Shown here: positions 11,586 to 22,459 of the stretch, piece by piece
How the letters are laid out: each line of letters starts with the position of its first letter
How positions within the stretch are numbered: position 1 is the stretch's first letter
Source of the DNA: Agroathelia rolfsii
Lineage: Eukaryota > Basidiomycota > Agaricomycetes > Amylocorticiales > Amylocorticiaceae
DNA: 64,000 bases
Direction: 5' to 3'
Assembly: GCA_018343915.1 (NCBI GenBank)
Contig: JABRWF010000002.1
Span: forward strand, 2,914,001-2,978,000
Notes under the pieces: generated by a model
The model's database searches: none
What the model saw: only the letters and a program-made list of their open reading frames with translations
What the model was told of the DNA's origin: nothing
Position numbers and translations under genes: made by a program

Positions 11586-14527
11586 GCATTTGCTGCTGCT
11601 GCTGATGGTGATGATGATCCTGTTCAGCGCCGGTAACCGTCCGCTTCCGCAACACCTTCCTACTCCCATCCGCCATCGGAATCTCGCGCGCACGGGCAAC
11701 ATACGCCGCCGAGTCCTTTGCCCTGCTCTGCTGCTGTTCGTTGAAATGGACATGGTGCTGCGTCAGGAACGCCTCGGCATGTGGCTGGTGCTGTTGTTGC
11801 TGCTGCGCATGCAGCGTGGCCGCGTTGGCGAGCGCTATGCTGCCTTGTGCGCCAGGGTTGAGTGGCGTCGGCATGACGAGCCGTTTGGGAACGTGCGCGG
11901 GTTGGCGCGAGCGCGTGGAGGAGGCGGTGGGAGCGATCGACGGCACGGGCATGCGGATGTCGGGAGGTGGGATGGCCGATTGTTGAGCAATGGCGACGGC
12001 AGCGGCACGCATTTGGACAGGCTGTTGTTGTGCAGGGGTACGCTGGTAGGAGACGGTATGTGCCCTCGTAGGCGGTTGCGCGGGAGGAGGAGCAGGAGAA
12101 GGAGAAAGATTATTAGCAGTCCTATAGGCATCCTGTTGCTGTTGCTGATGATGATATTGGTGATGCGCAGAAGAAGGATAAGCAGGCTCAGATGCCTGCC
12201 GAGAATGTGCGGCGGAAGAAGATGACGTAGACGACGACGACGTCTGTTGTGAATGAAATGAAGGTTGGGGGTGCAATGACGCATACTCGTGCGATGATGG
12301 TGAACGAACGGGGACAGTAATCACTACGTGCTCAGTCGCCTCAGGCACCGACGACGATTGCTGACGACCGGAAGAAGACGGCGAGCGCGAGTGAGCACGA
12401 TCAGCGTGCGATGATGTCAGTAACCCTGCGGCTGCGAGCGTAGAGATATGTACGGCATCCTGTACTGGCGCTGGGGAGGGTGTCGCACCGGCCCGCATAT
12501 ACGCTAGCTCTGATACCTCTCGTTCATCCCCTTCTTCCTTCACCCCCTCTGGCACATGCGTGATCGTAGGAGTTACCGCACGAGTGGGTTGCGTCACGAC
12601 CTGTTGCGGTATTGAAACCGAGTCGGCTATCTCCGCCGCTCGAGCATGCTGGTGGTGGTGCTGCTGCTGCTTCATGGAATAAGACGACTTGACATGTGCC
12701 AAAGCACGGGCGTGGACATCCTCCTCCTCTTCCTTTCGTCTCTCTTGAACCGTATCAAAGCGGTCCCGTGCAACAGCAGCAGCAGCAGCAGCAGCCGACG
12801 ACGAAGATAACAATGATAGGCTAGGATCAAGATCTGTATTCACTCCCATCAGTGGATGATGAACGTGACCGGTGGCAGGGGCAAGGGCAAGGGCATGAGA
12901 AGGAGGCGGAGGAGGAATAGGCTGTACCCCAACCACTTTGGGACGTGCACTATCTTCCGGAATCACATGCCGGTGCAGTGAGCGGCCCATACGATGATAA
13001 TCGCCGTATTGGACCTGCGGTTGCTGCTGCTGCTGTTGTTGTTGTTGTGACTGTTGCTGGTGGTGGTACTTCTCTCGCTCTCCCGGAGCCGAGGGCGCTA
13101 TATGCGAGCGCATATAGGCAGTACCATCCGTATGTGTGCCGACCATTGCCCCCGATGACGACGACGGCGGCGGCGCCTGCACCGATCGATAAGGGTGGCG
13201 AGCATCCTGAGGCGGTGGTGATCGCAAGTATTGTCGATCATGTGAATACATACCTCTTGCTGCCGCTGATGAAGACAGAGATAATGATGATGACGAAGAT
13301 GATGGTGGCGGCGGCGGAGGTAGTGCCACCACGCCAGTATCATACATACGCTTGATTTCCATCGGAAGAATCTGGCCTGGCCTGAGCCCTAGCGAAGCAT
13401 CAAGTGAAAATTGCTGATTGGACGGGAGCTTCTGCCATTCGTGTTGGCCCGGCCAGAGCTGCTTCTCTTCTTTCTTGCTCGATGGCTGCAGGAAATGAAT
13501 GAGCAAAATGAATGCGGGTCAACGTTTAAATTGTAGAAATTGGTGTGCGAGGGCGAAGGAAGGGGCAGATTAGATGGGCATGTGAGCGCAACCGGGCCAG
13601 AGAACGACATATGGAGACATACACGCCGCATACTTCCAAGACAAAGGAACAAGGGGAATAGGAGGAAAAAGAAAAAGAAAAGGATATGGAGAAACTTACA
13701 CTATTCAGCTTCTGCGCCCTAATAGCCTCGTAAGGTCCCCCATGATGGAATGCCACCCCGAGCGGATCAGACTCGTCTAACTCGTCGATACGGTCAAGGT
13801 CGTACGAAGCACCGCCGTGGCCGCCGCGTGGGACAGATCTCGACCGGCGCGGAGTAAGTGGCGTTATGGCTGGTCGCACTGGTTTCGATTCCGCTGTCAC
13901 CGTCGTTGTCGGTGCCTTGGTGGTTGGTGGTGGTGGTGGTAAGAGCAATGAAGAGGCGGGCGGCATCTTGACAGGAGGAGCCTCGGGAGAGGAGGAAGGC
14001 GATGATCCTCCTGTGGAGGTTGCCAGCGAGGTCTGTGAATTTGGCGAGCCGGTATATAGCGACGGTGGCGAGAGACGAGAGAACGAAGAAGACGAAGAAG
14101 AAAAAGAAGAGGAGACGAAGCTCGACCTGAGCGACGTTGCCATGGTGGACATGGAAGTTGCGGATGAAGAAGGGGCAACCGTAATACGAGGCGGTGGTGG
14201 TGAGAGATGCTGATGACTATGATGCTGGTGATTATTATGCACAGCAGCGGGAGGCCTCTTCGTCTTTTCTTCGGTCATGGCGGCTGCCGCAGCAGCACTG
14301 GCACTGGTCGATGCAGTGTTTTTGTGTGCACGCTTGAGTCGCGATTTCTCATCATCAATAAGCGCTCGCGGGAGATGAGAGCTCTTGGCGTCCGCATTTG
14401 AGGCGTCCATAGCATAGGAGTACAAATGCGGATTGTCCATCGGGTCTGGAGAGAACGCCGGGTCGCTGTCTGTGTACACCGGCGGAGGGTCCAAGTCCTC
14501 TGGTGAGGGGTTGCGCAGCCTCAACAT
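10933..14527 (-). CDS. Large Gln/Ser/Pro-rich disordered protein with FHHGGPYEA motif (Pal1-like)
   Basis: Two exons (14527-13700 and 13485-10933) encode 1126 aa. Exon 1 ends at a GTAAGT donor in phase 0 and exon 2 starts after CTGCAG. Most of the protein is low complexity: Ser runs, Pro runs, His/Gln tracts and two or more polyglutamine blocks (for example about 11545-11586). The ordered part lies around the exon junction: YDLDRIDELDESD, then VAFHHGGPYEAIRAQ at about residues 255-270, then LWPGQHEWQKL and LGLRPGQILP. The D..D.LD...FHH.GP[FY] pattern resembles fungal Pal1 cell-morphology proteins, which act at endocytic sites and cell tips. That assignment is inference from the motif alone. 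A second gene at 34446-38196 has a similar motif and also a phase 0 intron just after it. Divergent from SLD2. Confidence 0.72.
11545..11586. repeat. Trinucleotide (TTG)n/(CAA)n repeat
   Basis: An almost pure TTG run on the plus strand, encoding polyglutamine in the minus-strand gene. Neighbouring CTG runs extend the Gln tract. Length is likely to vary between strains. Confidence 0.85.
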
Positions 14528-15154
14528 GATGGGGTGAGTGGGGGAGTCAGAGTAAGGGAGATCAGAACTCGAGAGAAGAAGAAAAGCGGCAGATGAAGAG
14601 TTATATAGCTAGTAGGGCCGCCGAGAGAGGGAAGGAGGAAAGATTAGATTACAAGTCAGCGCGCGCCTGAATGGTCGTGAGCTGGGTCTCGGATGCCTAA
14701 AGAGGCTTTGTTGCGCACAGGAAGCAGCGGGTGGTAATGAAAAAAAGGCTGTCGGATCCGTCTTGTCAGAGTTGCATATATGATGGAGATGGAGCAGAAG
14801 GTAGAAATAATGAAGAGATGGTGATGGTCGGCGTACAAGAGCAGCAGCAGTAGCAGGAACAGCCTGGGGAGGGGGGGGGGAGGAGGAGATGAGAGATGAC
14901 GACGTTGCCCCTCCCAGCCGACGACGAGAGGATGAAATACAAAGTGGACGATTAAAACAAAAAAGATGACGGCACTGAGTGCTTCCGATGATCACGTGGG
15001 CGTGATTTGCTTCCGGTACACCCAGCGCCTTCTGTCAAAGTGGTGTGTGTGTGTGTGGGTGAACTGCTACTACTCTACTAGTATAGTGCTATATAGCTGT
15101 GTGGCCTTGTGTACTGTGCTGTCTCCTCCCCTCCCCTCTATATTATACGCTACG
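14528..15154. promoter_or_regulatory. Divergent HH..PY protein/SLD2 promoter
   Basis: These 627 non-coding bases separate two divergent start codons. A CACGTG palindrome (bHLH-type E-box) lies at 14993-14998, about 160 bases upstream of the SLD2 ATG. A G-run lies near 14870 and a TG-rich stretch at about 15041-15060. No other gene was seen. Confidence 0.5.
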
Positions 15155-17268
15155 ATGGATTTAGGCGCCATTCGCTCAGAAATTAAAACATGGGAACGTC
15201 AGTTCAAGTCTGATCACGGCAGGCATCCGTCCGTGCAAGACATCAAGGACGCAGACATGGGTCAGCACTCACTTCATTTCATCTCCCCCACCCCCTCCTC
15301 CCCTTCTTCTCGGCCACTGGTACCCCCCCCCCTTCTCTGTCTCTCTTTCGCTTCCAAATATAGTAAGAAAGAAGAGAGGGAGGCCCTAAAATGGCATCTA
15401 CACACCCTTTTTAAAAAAGGATTACTGAGAGTTTTGCTTGTGTCGCGCTAGCTTCCAAGTACAAGCTCTATAAGAAACTCTCCAAGGAAGCACAACCATC
15501 TGCGTCGACATCCACGTCCACTGGCCCTTCATCTCGACGCAAAGACGTAGCCGATGGCGTCATCTTGCTCCCACCGGCACAAGCTAAAGAGGCACGATCG
15601 AACGCGTCTACGTCTACTACGTCTGCCTCTGTCCTCAAGTCGCCGTCGAAACGCAGCGATGCTGTCAGCAGCACGGCACCTCTCGCGTCTTATAATCCAT
15701 TCTCACCTACCAAATCGCGGAGTCATTCCAAGAATGCCATCGCTGCCGCCACCTCTCTAAACATCGCATCGACGTCATTCTCATCATCGTCCCTCTCGCG
15801 CAATGCACACGCCAAGAACAACAATCCGTTCGCGACCCCGACCAAAAATTCAAAAAAAACGCTCTCATTTCGTACGGCTACACAACCACTAACGATCTAC
15901 GAGGGAGATGGAGGCAATTCTGAGGATGATGATGATGATGATGATGATGATCCCTTCTCAGATGTAGCGCCATCGCTATCGCGCATATCATCCGAGGGCC
16001 CCGATGAGCTGCTGGAAACATCCGCACCTTCGTCGTCTATGGTGGCGAACAAGTCATCAAAGGCTCAGCAGCAATCACTCGACGCCCCCTCCAGTGCCGT
16101 CCTGCGCGCACGCAAACGGTTGCGGGGAGAGCCAGTGTCGCCCTCGCCGAACAAGAAACGGGCGCGCGTGGTTTCGCAGACGACATTGGCGTTTCCCGTA
16201 TTACGCGGTGGTAGTGCGCAGAAGAAACCCCTGGCGTTCTCTGACGAAGAGGATGGTGATGATGATGAAGAGGAGGAGGAAGACGTATTAGCGGCTTCAC
16301 CCGTCAAAGCGCCCGTGGGGAGCAGTGGCAAGTCCAAGGCGTTCAAACACCTGTTTGATGAAGCAGACATAGTGCCATCACGGCGGTTGTCATCGGCGGT
16401 GGCGTCTTCCAAGCCTCTATTCCCAGGGACTAGGAATACCATAGGGAGCATTCAGGGCGGTGCACTCACCAAGTCAAAGTCCAAGTTGGGCAGCTTGGAG
16501 AAGGCGCCTTCGTTTTCGGATCTTGTGCGCACAGCATCGAAGCGGCCGCGAGAGATTGCCATGGGCGATCTTGGACAAGCGTCTACGCCGACTGACACGA
16601 ATGAGGGAGGAGGGCGAGAAGGATCTCCGGAAGGGTTCATACCGCCGTCTCCACCAACCAAGGATGCTACAGGGAAGAGCAACAAGGGGAAGATGGTAAC
16701 AGCAGGATCTAGGAAAAAGACAAAGATGTCGAGTAGCAGTAAGGGGGGTAAGGCGAAATCAGGATCACCCTTGCCATCGGAGAGCAGTGACAGTGAGGAT
16801 TTATCAGTCAAGGTCAGGCTGGTCTCGCGACACATGCGTCCACCATCGACAAAACACGCCGAGGAGGGCGAGGAGGGAGGCGATGCTGGAAAAGGAAAAG
16901 AAGGGGAACAAGATATTGATGGTGATGATGAAGATAATAGATTAGGCGTGCCGTCTCGACATGGCCAGGCCTATCATTACACACGGGCACATGGCAAACG
17001 TACGGAGGAAGCGTCGACGTTTACGGTCAGCCTACCGGATCGGCTACGTGACGTATTGTCGCTGGAGCCGCCTGCCGCATTGCAGGCCTCGTTGACGGCA
17101 GGAGGCATGGTGGTGCCGCGGCAGGAGGCATGGGGCGTGGGGGGGGAGGAGGGGGATGATCTGTCGGGGGAGGGAGGGAGGATGGATGGAGAGCAATGGG
17201 AATATGAGCGATATGAGGACGAGGAATGGGAAGGGGAGGGAGTCCCATGGGAGATCGGTGAGCTGTAA
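15155..17268 (+). CDS. SLD2: DNA replication initiation regulator Sld2/Drc1
   Basis: Homologue of Sld2, related to the RecQL4 N-terminus. In fungi CDK phosphorylation of Sld2 creates a binding site for Dpb11 and so licenses origin firing. Two exons (15155-15260, 15452-17268) give 640 aa. The N-terminus (MDLGAIRSEIKTWERQF, HPSVQDIKD) joins SKYKLYKKLSK across the intron, the diagnostic Sld2 segment. Downstream are CDK-type S/T-P sites with basic neighbours: KSPSK, FSPTK, ATPTK and SPNKK. Acidic D/E runs (15925-15950 and 16255-16285) and a Lys/Ser-rich middle follow. The C-terminus is very acidic and Gly-rich. The intron is long for this genome (191 bases), with an unusual GTCAGC donor, and holds a C-run. 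Family assignment rests on the N-terminal block. Confidence 0.85.
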
Positions 17269-17763
17269 AGTAATGATGATGATGATAATAGTAGAGACAT
17301 AATCTTATCGACGCGCTTGTGGCGTGGAGTGGCTAATGATGCACGTGACATGATGGAAATGGTAATGCCGCACAACAACAGCGTTCATCATGAGTTTTAT
17401 TATCCGAACTGGCCCTGAGCGGCTCATAAGCCGCTGTTGCTTGTTGCTCTTGCACGGTTTGCCATCGGTTCTTAAGCCATCCCGGGACAAGTCATCAACA
17501 AAGTCAGCAGCGAATAAGAATAAGAACTGCTAGAAAAAGGTGTTATATGAACTGGGCTGGTCTGCTTATTCCTGCAACGAGGCTCCCTGATCATCCATCC
17601 TCCTTCTCCTCTCGTCCTCCTACTACCTCACTCTCTCTGCACCTGATCCTGCTGGCTGCCTCGTTGGCCCAAGAAGTCTCATTTCCCTAGTCATCTGCTA
17701 TCAATTCCTGCTTAACAGGCGCTCACTTCCCCGTGTCACGCCTGCACGCACAAACCGCACACC
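17269..17763. other. Spacer: SLD2 3' flank and F-box gene promoter
   Basis: About 495 bases with no open gene. A short perfect inverted repeat (AGCGGCT, loop CATA, AGCCGCT) lies at 17418-17435. The last 150 bases are pyrimidine-rich, as is common upstream of fungal start codons. Confidence 0.4.
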
Positions 17764-20700
17764 ATGGCCTCCGACTCTCCTAAAAAACAGAGGCCCCTCC
17801 TCTCCGCCAGAAACTCCATTCGCAGCGCCTTCAAGCGCATCCGCTCATCTAGCTCTCGCAAATCCTTGCGTAGCAACCCCGACGACAACGACATCGAAGA
17901 CAAAGACTCTCTCGAGCAATCCTCTTCCTCTCAGTTGCTCGAAGTCACCGGCAATAGTCCTACTACAGCGACAACATCCCTTCACCCAGACCACGCCCAC
18001 CATCATCATACAAGGCGCGGTTCACAGCACTCACACGAGTCGTCGACAGCATCACCTCAACACAAACCATCGCTCTATAAACGTCTGAGGACGACCTCGA
18101 CGATTTCTATTACTTCCTCCAACTCCGTCTCCGCTTCTGCCTCTCTTCTCCCCGTCCATCCCCAGCGCTCATTCCGCCAAAGGCGTATCTCGAGCCACGT
18201 TTCTAATAGCGTAACTTATCAATATCAACCTCAGAAGATGTTCCCCTCTATACTACGCGACGCAGATGCAACCCGCAAGCTGCTCGATATCATTATTGCT
18301 GAACCCAGTGGCCGCAGGACGGTCGCCAGAATCGCCCGTACTTGCAAGGCACTCCAAGAGCCTGCGCTTGCTGCCCTCTGGAGGGATCTCGACTCGTTCT
18401 TGCCCCTCGTCGCTCTCTTCCCCGCGGCGCTCATGAAACGCCCCCGCAGGCCCGGCCAAGGCTTGGTATGTTATGTTTTTCTGTTTCACATGTCATCCTT
18501 ATCTCTCTATCCCCCCCCCTCCCCTTCCCCTTTCTTCACACTGCACCCCTTCTTCTCTATCCGATCGTAACACGGACAACTAACCGAAAAATTATTATTA
18601 TTATTATTATTGCATTTGACATAATATATAGACCAAGAACCCCGTTGAAAACGATTGGGACAAAGTTATCGAGTATGGCCTACGCGTGCAACGCATCCGA
18701 TACAACGAGGCGGCCAATAATATCGCCCCTTCACTCTTCACCGTCTTCCACGACTGCAGCCCATACACTTACATCCTCCCCAACCTCCGTCACCTCACAT
18801 GGAAGGTCGAGACCGCCGCCGGCCTCGAACGCTGCAAGATGTTCATCACACCCGATTTGTGCGAGCTCGAACTCGAGATCGCGAACCGCATGCCGGCGTT
18901 TGAGCCGTTCATCGAGAACCTGAACGCCAAGACGCGTCTCCAGCGTCTGTCCATCACCTCTGCTTCCGGCTTGCCCGAGGCATTCACGCACCTGCTCCGC
19001 ACGCAGACCGGGCTCGAGAAGATCGCACTGGCGGCGCCCGGTGCGCTCGCGCCCGAGGTGGGCCGATTAGTGGCTGCGCTCCCAAACCTCAAGGCGCTCC
19101 ACGTCGATCTCACGGGCCGATCGGGCATCGCCGTCGAAGGCTTCTTCGACGAGATTGTGGACATGCGCTCTGGCACTTCGACGCCTTCCTCTGTCGTGTC
19201 CCGTGACAGCGGCGTCTTCTCTGCCGATGACGACGACGAAATCTCGGACAAGTTGAACGTGTTCCGTCGCAGCGGCAGCTCACAGGCCAAGTTGCGCCGC
19301 AAGAGCTCTGCGAGCTTATCACCTCCTCAGCAGCAGCAGCAGCCTCATCACCACCATGCTACTACAAGAGCATTCGGCAAGCTGCGCAGCCTGCAGCTCA
19401 CGGGTGAAGCCGCCAACCTGGCCATCTTCATCCAGCACCTCCACAGCGACATCGTGCACCTCGAGCTCGTCGTCGAAGACCCGCCCGACGTGCACGACTG
19501 GGAAGACCTCTCCCTCGCGATCTCTCAGCGGTTCGGAGACCGCCTGCAGACGCTCCGTATTGTACCCACGAATGCGAGCAAGTACGCTGCCGACCTCCTC
19601 GCGCGCTCGGCCACATCACCCGTGGCTGCCTCGCGTCTCTCCGACTCGTTCAACCACCTATTGCACCACCAGAACCAGCACCAGCACCTCTCGCTCAGGC
19701 ACTTGTATGGCCTGCATGCCCTCACGCGCCTCGAGATCGACCTCCTTAACGCCGTCGTGCACACCGATGCCGACCTACAGCACCTCGCCGAGACGTGCCC
19801 GCGCCTACAGGTCCTGCGCCTATCTCCCTCCGCGCGCTTCCCGAGCCTGATCGGTGCGCCGCAGGTGACGCTCAAGGGGCTCGCACCGCTCCTCAGCAAC
19901 TGCAAACAGCTGCACACGCTCGCGCTTGTGCTCGACGCGACCGCATCGGCGGCGAACCTGCCATCCGAGCTCCTCGCGGACCCATTGCTGTCCTCACGCG
20001 CGCTGCAGCGCCTCAGCGTGGGTTACTCGTGGATCGGTGGTATCGGCGACGCGCTTCAGGTCGCGATCGCGCTCAGTCATCTCGCGCCGCATGTGGAAGT
20101 GCTCCGATTCGAGGGCGGTGCACAGTTCCATCACCAGCGCACGTCCAGCGGGAGCTTTGGCAACAGTGGCGGAAGTGGCCCGCCCAGCCGTGCGTCGTCG
20201 CCTCCCCCCGGCGCCCTTAGCGGTGGTGGCGCACTCGGTGGTGGTGGTGGTGGTGGTGGAGTGGCAGAAGCTCAGCGCGTGCTGGCGTGGCAGAAGGTGG
20301 CCGAGTTCCTACCTCACCTGCAGAACGTGCGCTTGGCGGAGCGCAGGGCGGCCGAGGCGAGCGTGGCCAAGGCGCGTGCGGCGGTGTTGGCTGCGCCTGT
20401 GCCGAGGAGGGCGGTGTTATCCTCGCCAATGAGGGTGCCCCCTGCTTCGCCCCCAGCAGCGTTGTCGTCGTCGTCGTCGTCGGCTTCTGCTCCGATAGCG
20501 CCTGTGCCTATGAGGCCCTCAAGTGCGGCACCCAAGGTCGGCGTGCTCTCTTCGGAGTCGGTTTTGATGACTGTGCCCGAGGCGCCGTCCGATGTTGAGC
20601 CTGAGCCTGAAGAAGAGGAGGAAGAGGAGAGGAAGATTGTAGCGCCGGTGCCTGTGCCCGCTGTAGTTGTTGTCGAGCCCCAGCAGCACGAGGAAGAGGC

Positions 20701-21781
20701 AGAGGAGAAGGAAGAGGAGCTCAAGCCGATCTCGAGGCCAATGTCGCCCCCACGCATGTTGGTCGATAGGTCGGTAGATGCGTCGATGTTTGACCCTCTT
20801 GTTGTTCCTCCTTCTGAGCCAGAGGCAGTCGAAAGCAAGAGCGATGTGGAAGAGGAAGCTCCCAAGGTGGAAAAAGAGCAAGAACAAGCAGAAGAGAGGA
20901 ATGAGCAGGAGATCCAGATTCAGGTGGAGGAGCCACAAGAGGAGGAGGATGATTTTGAAGTCGTCTCGCCGCCTGTGGTTGTCAGCGAGGTTGCCGAGGC
21001 GCCCGTGCTTCCTATTGTGGAGGATACCCCTGCTGAGGAGACAAAGGTAGAGGACGACGCGTCATCGTCGGCACCAGATGTGCTGCCCCAGGACGCCGAG
21101 GTCGTTTTGGCCCATGTGGTCCCCACGGATGCACCCGCGTCAGAGGAGGTGGAAGAGGAAGAAGCTGTCGCATCGCCCAAGCTCGAGGCTGTTGAAGAAA
21201 TCGAGGAAGTCGTCGCTGAGGCACCCGCTGTCGTCGAGAGCACGGAGCCGGAGCTCGCCGTTGCAGAGCCATCCGAGCCTACCGTCGAGGAGCCAGTTGT
21301 TGAGGAGACGGCCGAGCAAATCGAGGAGGTCTCTACCCCTGGCGCCGCCGCCGCTGCGCTTGCAGAAGAGGAGGAGGAAATCACCATGATCGAGCCCACC
21401 GAACCGCAAAGCCGGCCCAACTCTCCGCCTCGCACAACATCCTTCCAAGGCGGTCGCCTCCACCCCGTCGCGCTCTTCTCGCCCGCCCGCGTGGCCGTTA
21501 TGGCCTACCGCGCTATTCCATCGCCCTCAAACGTGATCACGTTCCTGTGGCACCTCTTCCTGTGGTACCCTCTCTCGATCCCCCTGCGTATCCTCAACGT
21601 CTCGTTTTCGTTTGTACATTCGTCGCTCATGTCGCTGCGCGCGCGCCGGCGCTCGCTGACTGCGGGAAATGAGTCGCCGAAGCACAAGCCCAAGGACGAG
21701 CATGAGCTGCACCCGATGACACGCTCTTCATCTGGATCGTCAACACAGGGGTCATCCACGCCTGCTTCGGTCCGGCAATAA
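17764..21781 (+). CDS. F-box-like/leucine-rich protein with acidic tail and C-terminal hydrophobic segment
   Basis: Two exons (17764-18465, 18632-21781) encode 1283 aa. The order is a basic Ser-rich N-terminus, then an F-box-like helical stretch (IARTCKALQEPALAALWRDL) around residues 190-220. A leucine-rich region with the rhythm of basidiomycete F-box/LRR proteins follows (LRHLTWKVE, LCELELEI, LQRLSI, LKALHVDL, LQVLRLSP, LHTLALVL). After a Gly run comes a long Glu/Val/Ala/Pro-rich acidic region (about 20580-21410). The last part is a hydrophobic stretch (NVITFLWHLFLWYPLSIPL) and a basic tail. F-box proteins are SCF ubiquitin-ligase substrate receptors. Whether this divergent F-box binds Skp1 cannot be told from sequence. 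The intron carries a TTA microsatellite (18591-18611). Confidence 0.65.
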
Positions 21782-22459
21782 ATTCTATCTTTTTTTTTTT
21801 CGTCTTGCTTTCCGTCGTTATTCTTGCTATGCATCGTATGCACTTTTTCTTGTTTTTCCCTTCTCGTATATGCCCTCCCTGCTTAGTTTTCTCTTTCCTG
21901 CTTTCTTATCTTTCTTGTTATTCTGTACTCTATTGCGGACATTCTTCTTGAACCCGCACGCAGTCGTCACGTTTTCCTCCTCTTCCCTCTCCCCCGATTA
22001 ACGAACACGAAAACCCCACAGACATCGTCATCCATGTATGTTTATGACCTTATGATTTATATGCCGGTTTCTGTTGTACAAAATCAAATCATTAAAACCC
22101 TTGTACCTACATACATTGTACATACACACCTTTTTTTTTTATGACATCCGCTTTTCTTTTTCTATTTTTTTTATCAGTTGGTGTCTTTGCCTTGACAGCT
22201 TTCTTCAAAGTTATCGTAGACTACTTAGTACCAACTAATGCTAATGAAGCTTGACATTGAATTTTACTTGGGCCTGCTTGAGGCGGAAGCAAAATGAGCA
22301 AGTGACGCGCGTCGCGTGTGTGCCAGTGTACGATCATCTTCATCTACTTCAAGCTATTACTGCTTGGTCTACCGCTCTCGACTTATTGCATCTCTGCTTT
22401 TCTCTTATCTCAAATCTATATTACATATCCAGACACTTTGCCTTACTGAAAAATAACTC
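21782..22459. other. Spacer: F-box gene 3' flank and RPN5 promoter
   Basis: About 680 T-rich bases without a recognisable gene. An AATAAA-like signal overlaps the stop of the upstream gene. The RPN5 start follows a pyrimidine-rich leader. Confidence 0.4.

Noticed and set aside
11047..12225. 392-codon Leu/Arg-rich frame antisense to the Gln-rich protein
   Set aside because: It is the mirror of CAG/CAA-type coding repeats. Its composition is an artefact, and the minus-strand gene has coherent exons and motifs.
17418..17435. Perfect 7-bp hairpin AGCGGCT-CATA-AGCCGCT, considered as part of a tRNA or terminator
   Set aside because: No cloverleaf arms or internal promoter boxes around it. Such a short palindrome is expected by chance.
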